Made by a program: the position numbers and the translations under genes
The notes under the pieces: model-generated
What the model was told of the DNA's origin: nothing
The model's database searches: none
Seen by the model: only the letters and a program-made list of their open reading frames with translations
Source of the DNA: Clostridia bacterium
GTDB taxonomy: Bacteria; Bacillota; Clostridia; Lachnospirales; Bianqueaceae
NCBI GenBank assembly: GCA_900764045.1
Contig: CAAFMN010000100.1
Coordinates: 1-49,827 of the forward strand
Direction: 5' to 3'
Length of the DNA stretch: 49,827 bases
Part shown: in pieces, positions 40,156 through 48,513 of the stretch
How the letters are laid out: each line of letters starts with the position of its first letter
Numbering within the stretch: the first letter of the stretch is position 1

Positions 40156-41904
40156 TTATGCCAGTTCCGCCGCGCTCAGCTGCGAATATGCGATCTCACG
40201 GTATACATCGCAGTTTTGCATCAATTCCTCGTGGGTTCCGATGCCTACTGCTTCTCCCCGCTCCAATACGATGATTTTATCCGCATGCCGTATGGTACTG
40301 ATTCTCTGCGCTACAATGATCTTGGTCGTACCATGCAGCTGTTCTTCCAATCCTTCCCGCAGCCGGGCATCCGTCCTATAATCCAGCGCTGAAAAAGAAT
40401 CGTCAAAGATCAGGATCTCCGGTTCTCTTGCCAATGCCCTTGCAATCGATAACCGCTGCTTCTGGCCGCCAGAAACATTTCTCCCCAGCTGCGCAATCCG
40501 GTATTCCGCACCCTCCGGAATCCTCTGAACAAATTCCTTGGCCTGCGACAGCTCCAGCACCTTAGCCAGATCTACCTCTCCGGCAGCGCTCTCTCCAAAA
40601 TAGATATTGTCCCGGATCGAGCCGGAGAACAGTACCGCTTTCTGGGTTACATACCCCAACTTATTATACAGCGCCTCATAGGTGTAATCCCGAACGTCCA
40701 CGCCGTCTACCAGCACCTCTCCCTGCGTCGCGTCATAGAACCTTGGGATCAGCCCGACCAGGGTCGTCTTGCCGCTGCCCGTCGCGCCGATCACGGCCAG
40801 GGTCTCTCCCTGATTGACCTTGAAACTGATTCCGGACAGGTCATTTTCCGACGCATGGGGATACCGGAAGCTCACATTGCGGAATTCCACCGTCCCTGTT
40901 TCTGTGCCCTTTTCTATTTTGCCTTCGCGCTGCGCTGGCTTGCGATCCAGCACCTCGTTGATACGTTCTGCCGATACCTGGGCCTGCGGAAAGAGCATGT
41001 AGATCATGACCAACATCATAAAGGACATGACGATATTGGTCGCATAGGTACTGAATACCAGCACATCACTGAACATCGTAAGTCTGGCCGCCATATCCAC
41101 CGCAGCGATTCGGTTCACCAGAACCGCTCCCAACCAGTAGATCACCAGCGCCAGGCCGTTCATGCAGAGTCCCATCAACGGCTGAATTGCCGCAAAAAGC
41201 TTCTGGTTCTTCATCTGAAGTCCCATCATCTCCGCACTAGGCCCGTCGAATTTCCGATTCTGGTAATCCTCCGCATTAAAGGCATGGACGACATTGATTC
41301 CGGTCAGATTCTCCCGCGCGACCCGGTTAATCTTATCTGTCAGCTTCTGGACAAGCCGGAACCTTGGAATACAGACGCTCATGATCATAAACACTGCCGT
41401 GCAGACCACGATGACAAAACCAGCCGTCACCACGGATAGTTCCCAGCTCTTTCCCAGTATTTTAACAATCGCCCAAACAGCCATAATCGGCGCCTTAATG
41501 ATCATCTGCAGGCCCATCGCGACAATCATCTGAATCTGCGTGATGTCATTGGTCGTTCTTGTAATCAGACTGGGAACCGAAAAATCCTGCATCTCCTCGC
41601 TGCCGATCTCCATAACATGGTGAAACACCTTTTCACGAATCGTATAGCTGAAGCCAGAAGCCGTCCTGGCCGCAAGATATCCGCAGATCACCGCCAGCAC
41701 AGCGCTGACACAGGTGCAGCCCAGCATCTTTATCCCTACACTGACAATATCCGCCGTCGTCCCGGATGTCTTGATCAATGTGGTCAATTCCGTCATATAA
41801 TCCGGAAGTCTCAGATCAAAATACACCTGCCCTACAACAAATACCGCACATATCAGCGTCATGATCACCTCACGCCGCTGCATCTTTTTCAATAGCTGAA
41901 GCAT
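40156..41904 (-). CDS. ABC exporter, half-transporter with degenerate ATPase site
   Basis: The 582-residue protein has six membrane segments and a nucleotide-binding domain with Walker A GATGSGKTTLVGLI and a normal signature NVSGGQKQRLS. After Walker B the catalytic Glu is replaced by Asp (ILIFDDSFSALD), and the switch His is replaced by Gln (VAQRIST). These changes mark the non-hydrolysing site known from heterodimers such as TM287/288, BmrCD and LmrCD. The partner follows 15 bases downstream. An AGGAGG lies 6 bases before the ATG. The promoter overlaps a palindromic operator. Confidence 0.92.
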   Translation of the reverse strand: MLQLLKKMQRREVIMTLICAVFVVGQVYFDLRLPDYMTELTTLIKTSGTTADIVSVGIKMLGCTCVSAVLAVICGYLAARTASGFSYTIREKVFHHVMEIGSEEMQDFSVPSLITRTTNDITQIQMIVAMGLQMIIKAPIMAVWAIVKILGKSWELSVVTAGFVIVVCTAVFMIMSVCIPRFRLVQKLTDKINRVARENLTGINVVHAFNAEDYQNRKFDGPSAEMMGLQMKNQKLFAAIQPLMGLCMNGLALVIYWLGAVLVNRIAAVDMAARLTMFSDVLVFSTYATNIVMSFMMLVMIYMLFPQAQVSAERINEVLDRKPAQREGKIEKGTETGTVEFRNVSFRYPHASENDLSGISFKVNQGETLAVIGATGSGKTTLVGLIPRFYDATQGEVLVDGVDVRDYTYEALYNKLGYVTQKAVLFSGSIRDNIYFGESAAGEVDLAKVLELSQAKEFVQRIPEGAEYRIAQLGRNVSGGQKQRLSIARALAREPEILIFDDSFSALDYRTDARLREGLEEQLHGTTKIIVAQRISTIRHADKIIVLERGEAVGIGTHEELMQNCDVYREIAYSQLSAAELA

Positions 41905-41928
41905 AATTCTCCTCCTACTCTTCTTATT

Positions 41929-41944
41929 AGTTCAATAATGAACT
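41929..41944. promoter_or_regulatory. Palindromic operator at the ABC exporter promoter
   Basis: AGTTCA (41929-41934) and TGAACT (41939-41944) flank ATAA. The palindrome lies just downstream of the -10 box, where a bound repressor would block transcription. Its form resembles MarR-family sites that control multidrug ABC operons, but no regulator gene is adjacent. Confidence 0.55.
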
Positions 41945-41951
41945 GTTCTAA

Positions 41952-41980
41952 ATTATACTATATTCCTATGGGAGCGTCAA
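41952..41980 (-). promoter_or_regulatory. Promoter of the ABC exporter operon
   Basis: TTGACG (41975-41980), 17 bases and TATAAT (41952-41957) on the minus strand, close to consensus. Confidence 0.75.
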
Positions 41981-42024
41981 TGAATATTTTATGAATCCAA
42001 CGTGAATTTTTTCATTTTGGGTAT

Positions 42025-42061
42025 AAAAATACCCTGCAGGATGGATACTGTCCCGCAGGGT
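42025..42061 (-). terminator. Terminator of the natA-natB-like operon
   Basis: ACCCTGC (42031-42037) pairs with GCAGGGT (42055-42061). On the minus strand ATTTTTATA follows. It lies about 8 bases beyond the permease stop. Confidence 0.8.
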
Positions 42062-42068
42062 AAAAAAC

Positions 42069-43310
42069 TTATGATCTCCAAACTGCTTTTATCACCACTC
42101 CAATCTTCGGTGTTGTGCCGTATAACAATACGCCTACACGGTATATTTTAGCCGCTATACATCCGACTCCAATGGTTGAGACGATCAGAATCGCAATGGA
42201 GATCGCGATCTCATACCAGGCAACCGTACTCATACAGATCCGTGTAAACATTGCCATGGGCGATGTAAACGGAATATAAGAACAAACTTTCATCAATGTG
42301 TTATCCACACTTCCGCTGGTCATGGAAAAGATAACGACAAAAAACGCGATGATAAACAGGAAAGTAATGGGCATTACCGAGGTGTTGATGTCTTCCAATT
42401 TGGAGGCTGTGGAGCCGATCGCGCCGTACAAAAACGCGTATATCAGGAAGCCGAGTACAAAGAAAACGAGCATATACGCAAATAATTCCACAGGGATGTT
42501 GAATATCGACTCGATGATCCTATTGTCTCCCCATGCGCCCTTGTTAATATTATAGAACACAAGGGCCGTGCCGAAGACGGCAACCAGCTGAATCAGTCCC
42601 GCTATACAGGATGCCAGAACCTTGCCGAACATCATGCTTGTCGGTTTCGCGCTTGTAATCAGAAGCTCCATCGCCCTGGAACTCTTCTCTGTCGCGACAT
42701 TGGTCGCAACCATCTGCCCATACAGCAGAATCACCATATACAGAGCAAAAATCATGATATAGGTATAAAAGAAATTCTGCATCTGATCCTTTCCAAGCAT
42801 CGTCGTATGGCTCTCAATCTGTACGGACAATATCTCACTCGCCTGTTCCGGAGTCATCCCGCTCTCCACCATCGCTGTAACTCTGTAGACCTCCTGCAGC
42901 ACAGCGTCGGCAATCTCCGTGTTGGAGTCATACATCGAAAGGTTATTCACATAGTACGTATAGGAAGAAGCACTGTCCATGGCAAACGCGCACTCCGCCC
43001 GGCCGTCTGTAATCGCGCCCTTCAGATCCTCCAGCGCACCCTCTGCCAGCTGCACTCTGTAGCCGGTAAATGCCGCGTCAAAATATTGCTTCACCAAGGA
43101 TGACAGCTCGCTATCTTCCGCGTAAACAAGCATAACCGGAAGATCCGCATCATTGTCGGCCGCATCATCGGATCCTGCCAGCGCCGCGATATTGGGGATA
43201 AACATACATACCGCGATTGCTGCTACAAGGAACACCGTTATTCCGACAAAGACTTTGTTTTTCAGATATCCATCAAGTTCAAATCTCAATATTTTCCAAA
43301 ACTGTTTCAT
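42069..43310 (-). CDS. ABC-2 type permease, NatB-like
   Basis: The 413-residue protein has one membrane segment near the N-terminus (about residues 21-44), an extracytoplasmic region of about 140 residues, and five or six membrane segments in the C-terminal half, including TNVATEKSSRAMELLITSAKP, the conserved motif of Na+-exporting or YhaP-type permeases. NatAB of B. subtilis exports sodium; similar systems handle peptides or antibiotics, so the substrate is open. Its start overlaps the stop of the ATPase gene by 4 bases. Confidence 0.87.
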   Translation of the reverse strand: MKQFWKILRFELDGYLKNKVFVGITVFLVAAIAVCMFIPNIAALAGSDDAADNDADLPVMLVYAEDSELSSLVKQYFDAAFTGYRVQLAEGALEDLKGAITDGRAECAFAMDSASSYTYYVNNLSMYDSNTEIADAVLQEVYRVTAMVESGMTPEQASEILSVQIESHTTMLGKDQMQNFFYTYIMIFALYMVILLYGQMVATNVATEKSSRAMELLITSAKPTSMMFGKVLASCIAGLIQLVAVFGTALVFYNINKGAWGDNRIIESIFNIPVELFAYMLVFFVLGFLIYAFLYGAIGSTASKLEDINTSVMPITFLFIIAFFVVIFSMTSGSVDNTLMKVCSYIPFTSPMAMFTRICMSTVAWYEIAISIAILIVSTIGVGCIAAKIYRVGVLLYGTTPKIGVVIKAVWRS

Positions 43311-44197
43311 GACTGTTCTCCCGTATATTCTACGAAAATATCATTGAGGGAAGGTTCAAAAACCTTGACTTCATCGATATCGTAATGATCGACCAGCTGC
43401 TTCATAACGGCCTGCTTCTGCGCGGGCGCATCGAGCTTGATGATCAGCGAACCGCTGTCACTCACCGTGCAGGCACCGCCGAAGGCCGCCTGTATCGGTG
43501 CCGGATTCACGGTATTTACCACCAGGCGGTCACGAACATAGGCTCTCTTGATCTCATGCAGATCTCCATGCAGCACCACTTTCCCCGTATGGATAATGGC
43601 AATCTGGTCGCAAAACTCTTCTATATAACTCATCTGATGGCTGGAAAACAGTACTATCTTGCCTTTTGCGATCTCTTCCTTTACGACATCTTTCAAAAGC
43701 ATTGCGTTGACAGGATCCAATCCGGAGAACGGCTCATCCAGTATGACAATGTGCGGATCGTGCGCCAGGGCTGTAATCAGCTGGATTTTTTGCTGATTTC
43801 CTTTTGACAGGGTATCCAGACGCTTGTTACGATACTGACTCATATCGAGTCTGTCCAGCCAATAATCGATGGAGCGGACCGCTGATTTGCGGTCCATTCC
43901 CTTTAACTCGGCAAAATACACCAGCTGATCAAGAATCAGCTTTTTAGGGTATAATCCTCTTTCTTCCGGAAGATAGCCAAAACTGACGGCATCATAGTTA
44001 ATGGGACTGCCATCTACCAGAACTTCTCCGCTGCCCGCCGGAAATACATTCATCAGGATACGTATGCTTGTGGTCTTACCGGCGCCGTTTCTGCCGAGCA
44101 GACCAAACGCCTTGCCTCCCTCCGCCGCAAAAGAAACACCGTTCAGCACCTGTTTTTCGCCAAACGACTTATTAATATTTTTCAATTCAAGCCTCAT
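43307..44197 (-). CDS. ABC transporter ATP-binding protein, NatA-like
   Basis: The 296-residue ATPase has Walker A GRNGAGKTTSIRIL, signature LSKGNQQKIQLITAL, Walker B IVILDEPFSGLD and the switch His in LFSSHQMSYIE, then a C-terminal DUF4162-type extension of about 80 residues. I start it at ATG 44197 (MRLELKNINKSFG), which has GGAGG 6 bases upstream; an earlier in-frame ATG at 44227 falls in the ychF terminator. It pairs with the NatB-like permease. Confidence 0.9.
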   Translation of the reverse strand: MRLELKNINKSFGEKQVLNGVSFAAEGGKAFGLLGRNGAGKTTSIRILMNVFPAGSGEVLVDGSPINYDAVSFGYLPEERGLYPKKLILDQLVYFAELKGMDRKSAVRSIDYWLDRLDMSQYRNKRLDTLSKGNQQKIQLITALAHDPHIVILDEPFSGLDPVNAMLLKDVVKEEIAKGKIVLFSSHQMSYIEEFCDQIAIIHTGKVVLHGDLHEIKRAYVRDRLVVNTVNPAPIQAAFGGACTVSDSGSLIIKLDAPAQKQAVMKQLVDHYDIDEVKVFEPSLNDIFVEYTGEQS

Positions 44198-44210
44198 TTT
44201 GCCCTCCAAC

Positions 44211-44246
44211 GAAAAGGGCTGCAACACTTTCTTCAGCGCTACAGCC
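44211..44246 (-). terminator. Terminator of ychF
   Basis: GGCTGTAGCGCT pairs with the later AGTGTTGCAGCC on the minus strand through two G-U pairs and one mismatch (44217-44246), and CTTTTC follows. It lies 16 bases after the ychF stop. Confidence 0.75.
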
Positions 44247-44261
44247 TTATTTTTTCATAAC

Positions 44262-45356
44262 TTATACATTAAACCGGAAGAGTACTACGTCTCCGTCCTT
44301 CATCTCGTATTCCTTGCCCTCGGACCGTACCAGTCCCTTTTCCCGAGCCGCCGCGTAGCTTCCGCAATCCATCAGGTCCTGATAGGATACAACCTCCGCA
44401 CGAATAAAGCCACGCTCAAAATCCGAATGAATTTTGCCGGCCGCCTGCGGCGCCAGCGTTCCCTTGCGAATTGTCCAAGCACGGCTCTCTGTCGGTCCAG
44501 CCGTCAGATAACTGATCAATCCCAGAAGATCATAGCTTGCGGCAATCAGGCGGTCCAGACCGGAATGGGACAGCCCCAGCTCCTCCAGAAACATCTGCTT
44601 TTCGTCTTCATCCAGCATGGCGATCTCTTCCTCGATCTTGGCGCATACGACAAATACCTGCTCATCATGCTCCGCCGCGTACTCCCGTACCTTGGCTACC
44701 TGCGGATTGCTGGCTCCGTCATCCGCCAGATCCTCCTCGGTCACATTGGCTGCGTAAATTACCGGCTTCGCCGTCAGCAGTTGGAAAGAATCCAGAATCG
44801 CCTGTTCCTCCTCGCTAAGCTTCAGAATCTTAGCCCGCTGACCGTCTTCCAGAACCTTGCGCACCTTCTCGATGACTTCCAGCTCCGCCGCCATGGACTT
44901 ATCCGTCTTGGCTGCCTTAGCTGTCTTGGCATATCTTCTCTCCAAAGTCTCCAAGTCCGCGAAGATCAGCTCCAGATTGATCGTGTCGATATCCCGCATG
45001 GGATCCACACTGCCGTCTACATGGATGATATCGTCGTCTTCAAAGCAGCGTACCACATGGACAATCGCGTCCACCTCACGGATATGGGACAGGAACTGAT
45101 TACCCAGGCCCTCCCCCTTACTGGCTCCCCGCACAAGTCCTGCGATATCTACAAATTCAATCGTCGCCGGCGTTGTTTTCGCCGAATTATACATTTTGGT
45201 CAGCGCGGTCAAACGCTCATCCGGTACAGCTACAATACCGACATTGGGCTCAATCGTACAAAACGGATAATTGGCAGACGCTGCTCCTGCCTTGGTCAGA
45301 CAGTTAAACAGCGTACTCTTTCCGACATTCGGCAGACCTACGATACCTAATTTCAT
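44262..45356 (-). CDS. ychF: Redox-regulated ATPase YchF
   Basis: YchF is an Obg-type P-loop protein that prefers ATP and associates with ribosomes. The 364-residue protein has the G1 motif GLPNVGKSTLFNCLTKAG, FVDIAGLVRGASKGEGLGN (G3 region), a helical insert of about residues 125-200, and the C-terminal TGS-like domain (FIRAEVVSYQDLMDCGSYAA). Length is typical. The region before its ATG has only a weak ribosome binding site (ATAGGT) and belongs within 53 bases to the end of the Tn916-like int gene, so the native promoter may have been displaced. Confidence 0.95.
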   Translation of the reverse strand: MKLGIVGLPNVGKSTLFNCLTKAGAASANYPFCTIEPNVGIVAVPDERLTALTKMYNSAKTTPATIEFVDIAGLVRGASKGEGLGNQFLSHIREVDAIVHVVRCFEDDDIIHVDGSVDPMRDIDTINLELIFADLETLERRYAKTAKAAKTDKSMAAELEVIEKVRKVLEDGQRAKILKLSEEEQAILDSFQLLTAKPVIYAANVTEEDLADDGASNPQVAKVREYAAEHDEQVFVVCAKIEEEIAMLDEDEKQMFLEELGLSHSGLDRLIAASYDLLGLISYLTAGPTESRAWTIRKGTLAPQAAGKIHSDFERGFIRAEVVSYQDLMDCGSYAAAREKGLVRSEGKEYEMKDGDVVLFRFNV

Positions 45357-45373
45357 AATTGTTTATACCTATC

Positions 45374-45402
45374 CGAAAAGCCTTGATTTATAAGGCTTTT
45401 CG
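45374..45402. repeat. Perfect inverted repeat at the element-chromosome boundary
   Basis: CGAAAAGCCTT (45374-45384) and AAGGCTTTTCG (45392-45402) are perfect 11-base arms with a 7-base loop, 7 bases beyond the int stop. It may be a terminator for int or part of the attachment region. Confidence 0.6.
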
Positions 45403-45409
45403 CCTTTCC

Positions 45410-46630
45410 TTAAATTTCTTGTACGCCCTTTTTACGCCCTTTTTTTGAAATTGGCGGCGTAGCCTGTTGAAATTGGCGTATGGCGTTTACCAGTGATTCG
45501 TCCGTAACATGAACATATCTGTCCATTGTTGTTTTAATGCTTGCGTGTCCTAAAAGCTGTTGCAGCACTTTAGGCTGTACGCCGCGCTCAATGGCGCGTG
45601 TGGCATAAGTATGTCGCAAGGCGTGCATACAAAAGCGTTTAATACCTGCTTCATCACACAATTTGTATAAGTGTGTGTCATAGGAACTGTTTTTTGCGGG
45701 TTCTCCTGTTCTCCAGTTGACAAAAACCAAATCTCGCATAACAAGGCATTTATTTTCGCCTGTCCTGCTGTCGATATACTCTAAAACCTGTGACAATGTT
45801 TCAGACTGTTTTCGTTGGTCTTTTTCATCATAGCAGCTTTTGAGAATGGAATATGCCTTATCTGTGAGAGGAATGGTACGATAACTTTTTTGCGTCTTAG
45901 GTGGTCCCGCACGCCAATATCCCTGGCTGTGTCGATACTCTAAACTTTTGTTTACTGTCAATGTCCGCTTTTTCCAATCAATAGCGTCCCAAGTCAGACC
46001 AATCAATTCAGCCGTTCTCAATCCTGTTTCCAGTAACAAGGCGTACTGCCTGTAATTATGAGAGCGTTCCGCTGCTTCCAAGAATTTCTCCTGTTCCTCA
46101 ACGGTTAAGTATTTAATATCATCTACCGCACGAACGGGTTTTGTGTAGCGGACACCATTCATCGGGTGCTTTGCGATAATATCATTCATAACTGCTGATT
46201 TCAGCATGGTTCCCATTGTGATATAAGCCTGTCGAATGGTCGAGCCTGCATAGGTAGTTTCCATTCGGTTCAGAACAGCTTTACAGTGCATGGGCTTTAC
46301 ATCAGCTATGCACATGGCACCTATTACGGGTTGGATATTCCATTTGTAACGCTCTTTATAATTTCTTATGGTATTCGGAGCAAGGTCACAAACGATATTT
46401 TCAATCCAGTAAGTAAACCACTTGTCTACCGTCATATCGGGAGAAGTGACGATAAGGTTATGCCGTTCCTCATATCTTGCGTCAGCAAGCCAGTTTTTCG
46501 CTTCCGGCAATGTTTCAAAATACTTCTCTTTGCGTTTGCCGTCTTTTGCGTAGTATCTTGCGGAGAATAAACCGTCCTTTCTTTGGTAAATGCCTTTGCC
46601 GCACTCTTTACCTTTTAGATTTTTTCCCAT
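45410..46630 (-). CDS. int: Tn916-family tyrosine recombinase (integrase)
   Basis: It catalyses integration and excision of the element. The 406-residue protein has the N-terminal arm-binding domain (GIYQRKDGLFSARYYAKDGK), a core-binding domain (DKWFTYWIENIVCDLAPNTI) and the catalytic domain with Arg in LETGLRTAELIGL, HALRHTYATRAIERG (His and Arg), LLGHASIKTTMDRY (His and the nucleophile Tyr). All active-site residues are present, so the enzyme looks intact. AGGAGTC precedes the ATG. It is transcribed toward ychF and lies at the very end of the element. Confidence 0.94.
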   Translation of the reverse strand: MGKNLKGKECGKGIYQRKDGLFSARYYAKDGKRKEKYFETLPEAKNWLADARYEERHNLIVTSPDMTVDKWFTYWIENIVCDLAPNTIRNYKERYKWNIQPVIGAMCIADVKPMHCKAVLNRMETTYAGSTIRQAYITMGTMLKSAVMNDIIAKHPMNGVRYTKPVRAVDDIKYLTVEEQEKFLEAAERSHNYRQYALLLETGLRTAELIGLTWDAIDWKKRTLTVNKSLEYRHSQGYWRAGPPKTQKSYRTIPLTDKAYSILKSCYDEKDQRKQSETLSQVLEYIDSRTGENKCLVMRDLVFVNWRTGEPAKNSSYDTHLYKLCDEAGIKRFCMHALRHTYATRAIERGVQPKVLQQLLGHASIKTTMDRYVHVTDESLVNAIRQFQQATPPISKKGRKKGVQEI

Positions 46631-46737
46631 ATATCGGACTCCTTTCGTATCTCAAAAGAGAGTCCAATGCAAGCATATATTATAGCATAAAGACTCTGTT
46701 TTTTCAATCTCAATAACAAGAATTGTCGATTAGATAT

Positions 46738-46998
46738 TCATATTGTCAGCTCACGCCGGATATATTCTTCAAATTCACGACGTTTGACTAATTTTCTTGT
46801 CCCCACATATAGTACAAATGGACAATTAGGTTGCTTTAGCATGGTGTCAATCTTGTTAATTCCAATATTGCTATATTCGGCAGCTTCTTTTATGGTCAAT
46901 GTCAGTTTAAGATGTATCGGTACTCTTTGTTCGCTGCCAGTTGTAACTGCTCCTTTAGTGCCTATCGCACAAGGGGCGTTCATTTTTTCTTCATTCAT
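46738..46998 (-). CDS. xis: Tn916-like excisionase
   Basis: Xis bends the element ends and steers the integrase toward excision. I start it at ATG 46998, about 10 bases after a GGGG-type site, giving 86 residues. The C-terminal two thirds is the winged-helix domain: LTIKEAAEYSNIGINKIDTM, then CPFVLYVGTRKLVKRREFEEYI, which is the Tn916 Xis pattern. It lies 107 bases upstream of int on the same strand. Confidence 0.9.
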   Translation of the reverse strand: MNEEKMNAPCAIGTKGAVTTGSEQRVPIHLKLTLTIKEAAEYSNIGINKIDTMLKQPNCPFVLYVGTRKLVKRREFEEYIRRELTI

Positions 46999-47040
46999 AA
47001 GAACATTTCCCCTTTCAATGGTTGAAACAATTAAAAACAT

Positions 47041-47429
47041 CAGTAAAGGGGCTTTAATCAGACGATCGATTCGCTTCTCAACCTCACGGGAATTGCACCC
47101 CTGCGCGGTTCTCGCGCAGCCCTACCCATTGCCTGCGACGCTTTGAACGCTCGGACTATGGCGATAAGGGAGTATCATTATGTATTTTGCGCTTCGTCGC
47201 CGACAGGCTGCTATGCCTGTTTTCCGGCGTCGGTGTTGGTCGCTCGGTTATCCCGGGCGGGAAAGTCCCGCCGGGATAACGTCATGGCGCACCCGCCGCA
47301 TGGCTCGGCACAAAAGGAACGTATCTGATTTGCCCTATGCTGCGCCGCCGTTATCTTGCGTCGCTTTCTTTGTCAAGGTACAAAAGACAGGAATACGCAA
47401 AGCGGAAAGGGGTGGAACACTTCGCGTTT
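47041..47429 (-). other. Hairpin-rich noncoding stretch between xis and the helix-turn-helix gene
   Basis: This 389-base, GC-rich stretch has several strong inverted repeats: CTGCGCG/CGCGCAG (47101-47119), a nested CGCCG-ACAGG/CCTGT-CGGCG structure (about 47201-47229), and a long stem TTATCCCGG/CCGGGATAA with CGGGA/TCCCG (47248-47279). No convincing gene is seen on the minus strand. A plus-strand frame of 88 codons (47180-47446) is doubtful. In the Tn916 layout the transcript that activates xis and int crosses this segment, so the hairpins could control read-through. Confidence 0.5.
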
Positions 47430-47681
47430 TTAATTATCTGTCTTAAAGGATAGGACAGCCCGCATGAGCTTTGCTTGCAGCCGTTCCCGCAAGTCCTCGT
47501 CTACGCCGTAATAGGTATTGCCGCTTTCGTCGCGGATTTTCTTCATAGACAAATGGGCTATGTAGCTTTGGTAGTGCTGCATTACAATTTTCATGGCGTC
47601 GGGGTCGCCCTTTGTCGCGGCTAAAATGACCGGGTAGGGTAACAAGCCGCGCTCATTTTCATTACAATTCGTTCCATTCAT
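47430..47681 (-). CDS. Helix-turn-helix protein of conjugative element (Tn916 Orf8-like)
   Basis: The 83-residue protein has the pattern LLPYPVILAATKGDPDAMKIVMQHY, the HTH_16-type domain of conjugative transposons, and ends with VDEDLRERLQAKLMRAVLSF. Its ATG lies inside the 3' end of the sigma-like gene (20-base overlap) behind AGGA, so the two are co-translated. It probably works with the sigma-like protein in control of excision genes; this comes from Tn916 and is not shown here. Confidence 0.85.
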   Translation of the reverse strand: MNGTNCNENERGLLPYPVILAATKGDPDAMKIVMQHYQSYIAHLSMKKIRDESGNTYYGVDEDLRERLQAKLMRAVLSFKTDN

Positions 47682-48102
47682 CAGCGCGTTCCTCCAAATA
47701 TCGTTTTAGCAGTTCAAAAGAGCTTGTCCGTCTATACTGTACTGTGCTGCGGGGTACTTTCATAAGCTCCGCGATTTCAGCGTCGGTCATGCTGAAAAAG
47801 TAATACAGTAAAACAGCTTGCCGTTTTTCTTCCGGCAGGGAGTGCATTGCTTCGGCAAGCAGCTTCGCCGTAATCTTCAAACCGCCTGCACAAAAAGCGT
47901 CCTCGTCCTCATTGACAAAATATCTGTCAACGGTATAAAGCTGCTTTTCCTCATGCGGGGCAAGGTCTGAAAAGTTGACTTCGTGCTTTTGCCGACTTCT
48001 GCTTTCCCGGCAGGCGTCAATCAGTTCGTTGCGTAGCGTGCGTTTGCAGTACGCATTAAACTCACATCTTGTCTGCCATTCCAACCGATTAGGGTAATCC
48101 AT
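47662..48102 (-). CDS. Sigma-70 family RNA polymerase sigma factor (Tn916 Orf7-like)
   Basis: The 146-residue protein has a C-terminal region 4 with MHSLPEEKRQAVLLYYFFSM and the helix-turn-helix TDAEIAELMKVPRSTVQYRR; the N-terminal part is weakly region 2-like (EWQTRCEFNAYCKRTLRNEL). Proteins of this type in Tn916 (Orf7) act with Orf8 to activate xis-int transcription. The ribosome binding site is GGGGGTGA. It lies between the cargo terminator and orf8. Confidence 0.86.
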   Translation of the reverse strand: MDYPNRLEWQTRCEFNAYCKRTLRNELIDACRESRSRQKHEVNFSDLAPHEEKQLYTVDRYFVNEDEDAFCAGGLKITAKLLAEAMHSLPEEKRQAVLLYYFFSMTDAEIAELMKVPRSTVQYRRTSSFELLKRYLEERADEWNEL

Positions 48103-48221
48103 GTTCTCACCCCCTTTCGTCCCGGGGGCGGGTTATTTATCCCCTTTCGGCTGCCTTCCACGGACGCACCGCAGATTTGCCAAACGGAATAGAAAAGTTT
48201 TTCAAAAAAGTTTTGAAAAAC

Positions 48222-48258
48222 ACAAAATGCGCCCGTCCGCAAGACGCGGACGGGCGCA
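48222..48258 (-). terminator. Strong hairpin upstream of the sigma-like gene
   Basis: TGCGCCCGTCCGC (48228-48240) pairs perfectly with GCGGACGGGCGCA (48246-48258). On the minus strand ATTTTGTGTTTTTC follows. It lies about 125 bases ahead of the sigma-like gene and may act as an attenuator, like the one upstream of tet(M) in Tn916. Confidence 0.75.
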
Positions 48259-48460
48259 AAGGAAATGTATGCAGTATTTAGGTGATTTGACAGTTCATAT
48301 TCGTAGCCGGAATACCCCGACGGCGGGTGATAGCTTTTTTTGACCGTAGATTATTCGGTGGGTTAGTGTAAATAAAAATGGACACGACGCTACCTCCATA
48401 GATACCGCCGTATCCTAAAAAAGGGCGACTTTAATACCCCCTCCGTAACTCAATTTTTCA

Positions 48461-48504
48461 AAAAAGGAAACGGCGGTCTTGTTTGTTATTTCAAAACCGC
48501 CGTA
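48461..48504 (-). terminator. Terminator of the cargo operon
   Basis: AACGGCGGT (48469-48477) pairs with ACCGCCGT (48496-48503). On the minus strand the stem is followed by TTCCTTTTTTG. It ends the permease-thioredoxin-acr3-DUF6485 transcript. Confidence 0.85.
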
Positions 48505-48513
48505 CTGCTGCCC

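Larger units (their letters stand above)
48103..48513 (-). other. Noncoding region between cargo and sigma-like gene
   Basis: This 411-base stretch holds two terminators, a short A/T-rich inverted repeat (TTTTTCAAAA/TTTTGAAAAA, 48199-48220) and no supported gene. A promoter for the sigma-like gene is expected here but none close to consensus was found. Confidence 0.5.

Noticed and set aside
47180..47446. Plus-strand gene of 88 codons in the hairpin-rich segment
   Set aside because: It has a fair AAGGGAG site, but the Arg-rich translation follows the inverted repeats, has no recognisable domain and runs into the 3' end of the helix-turn-helix gene. Conservation would be needed to accept it.
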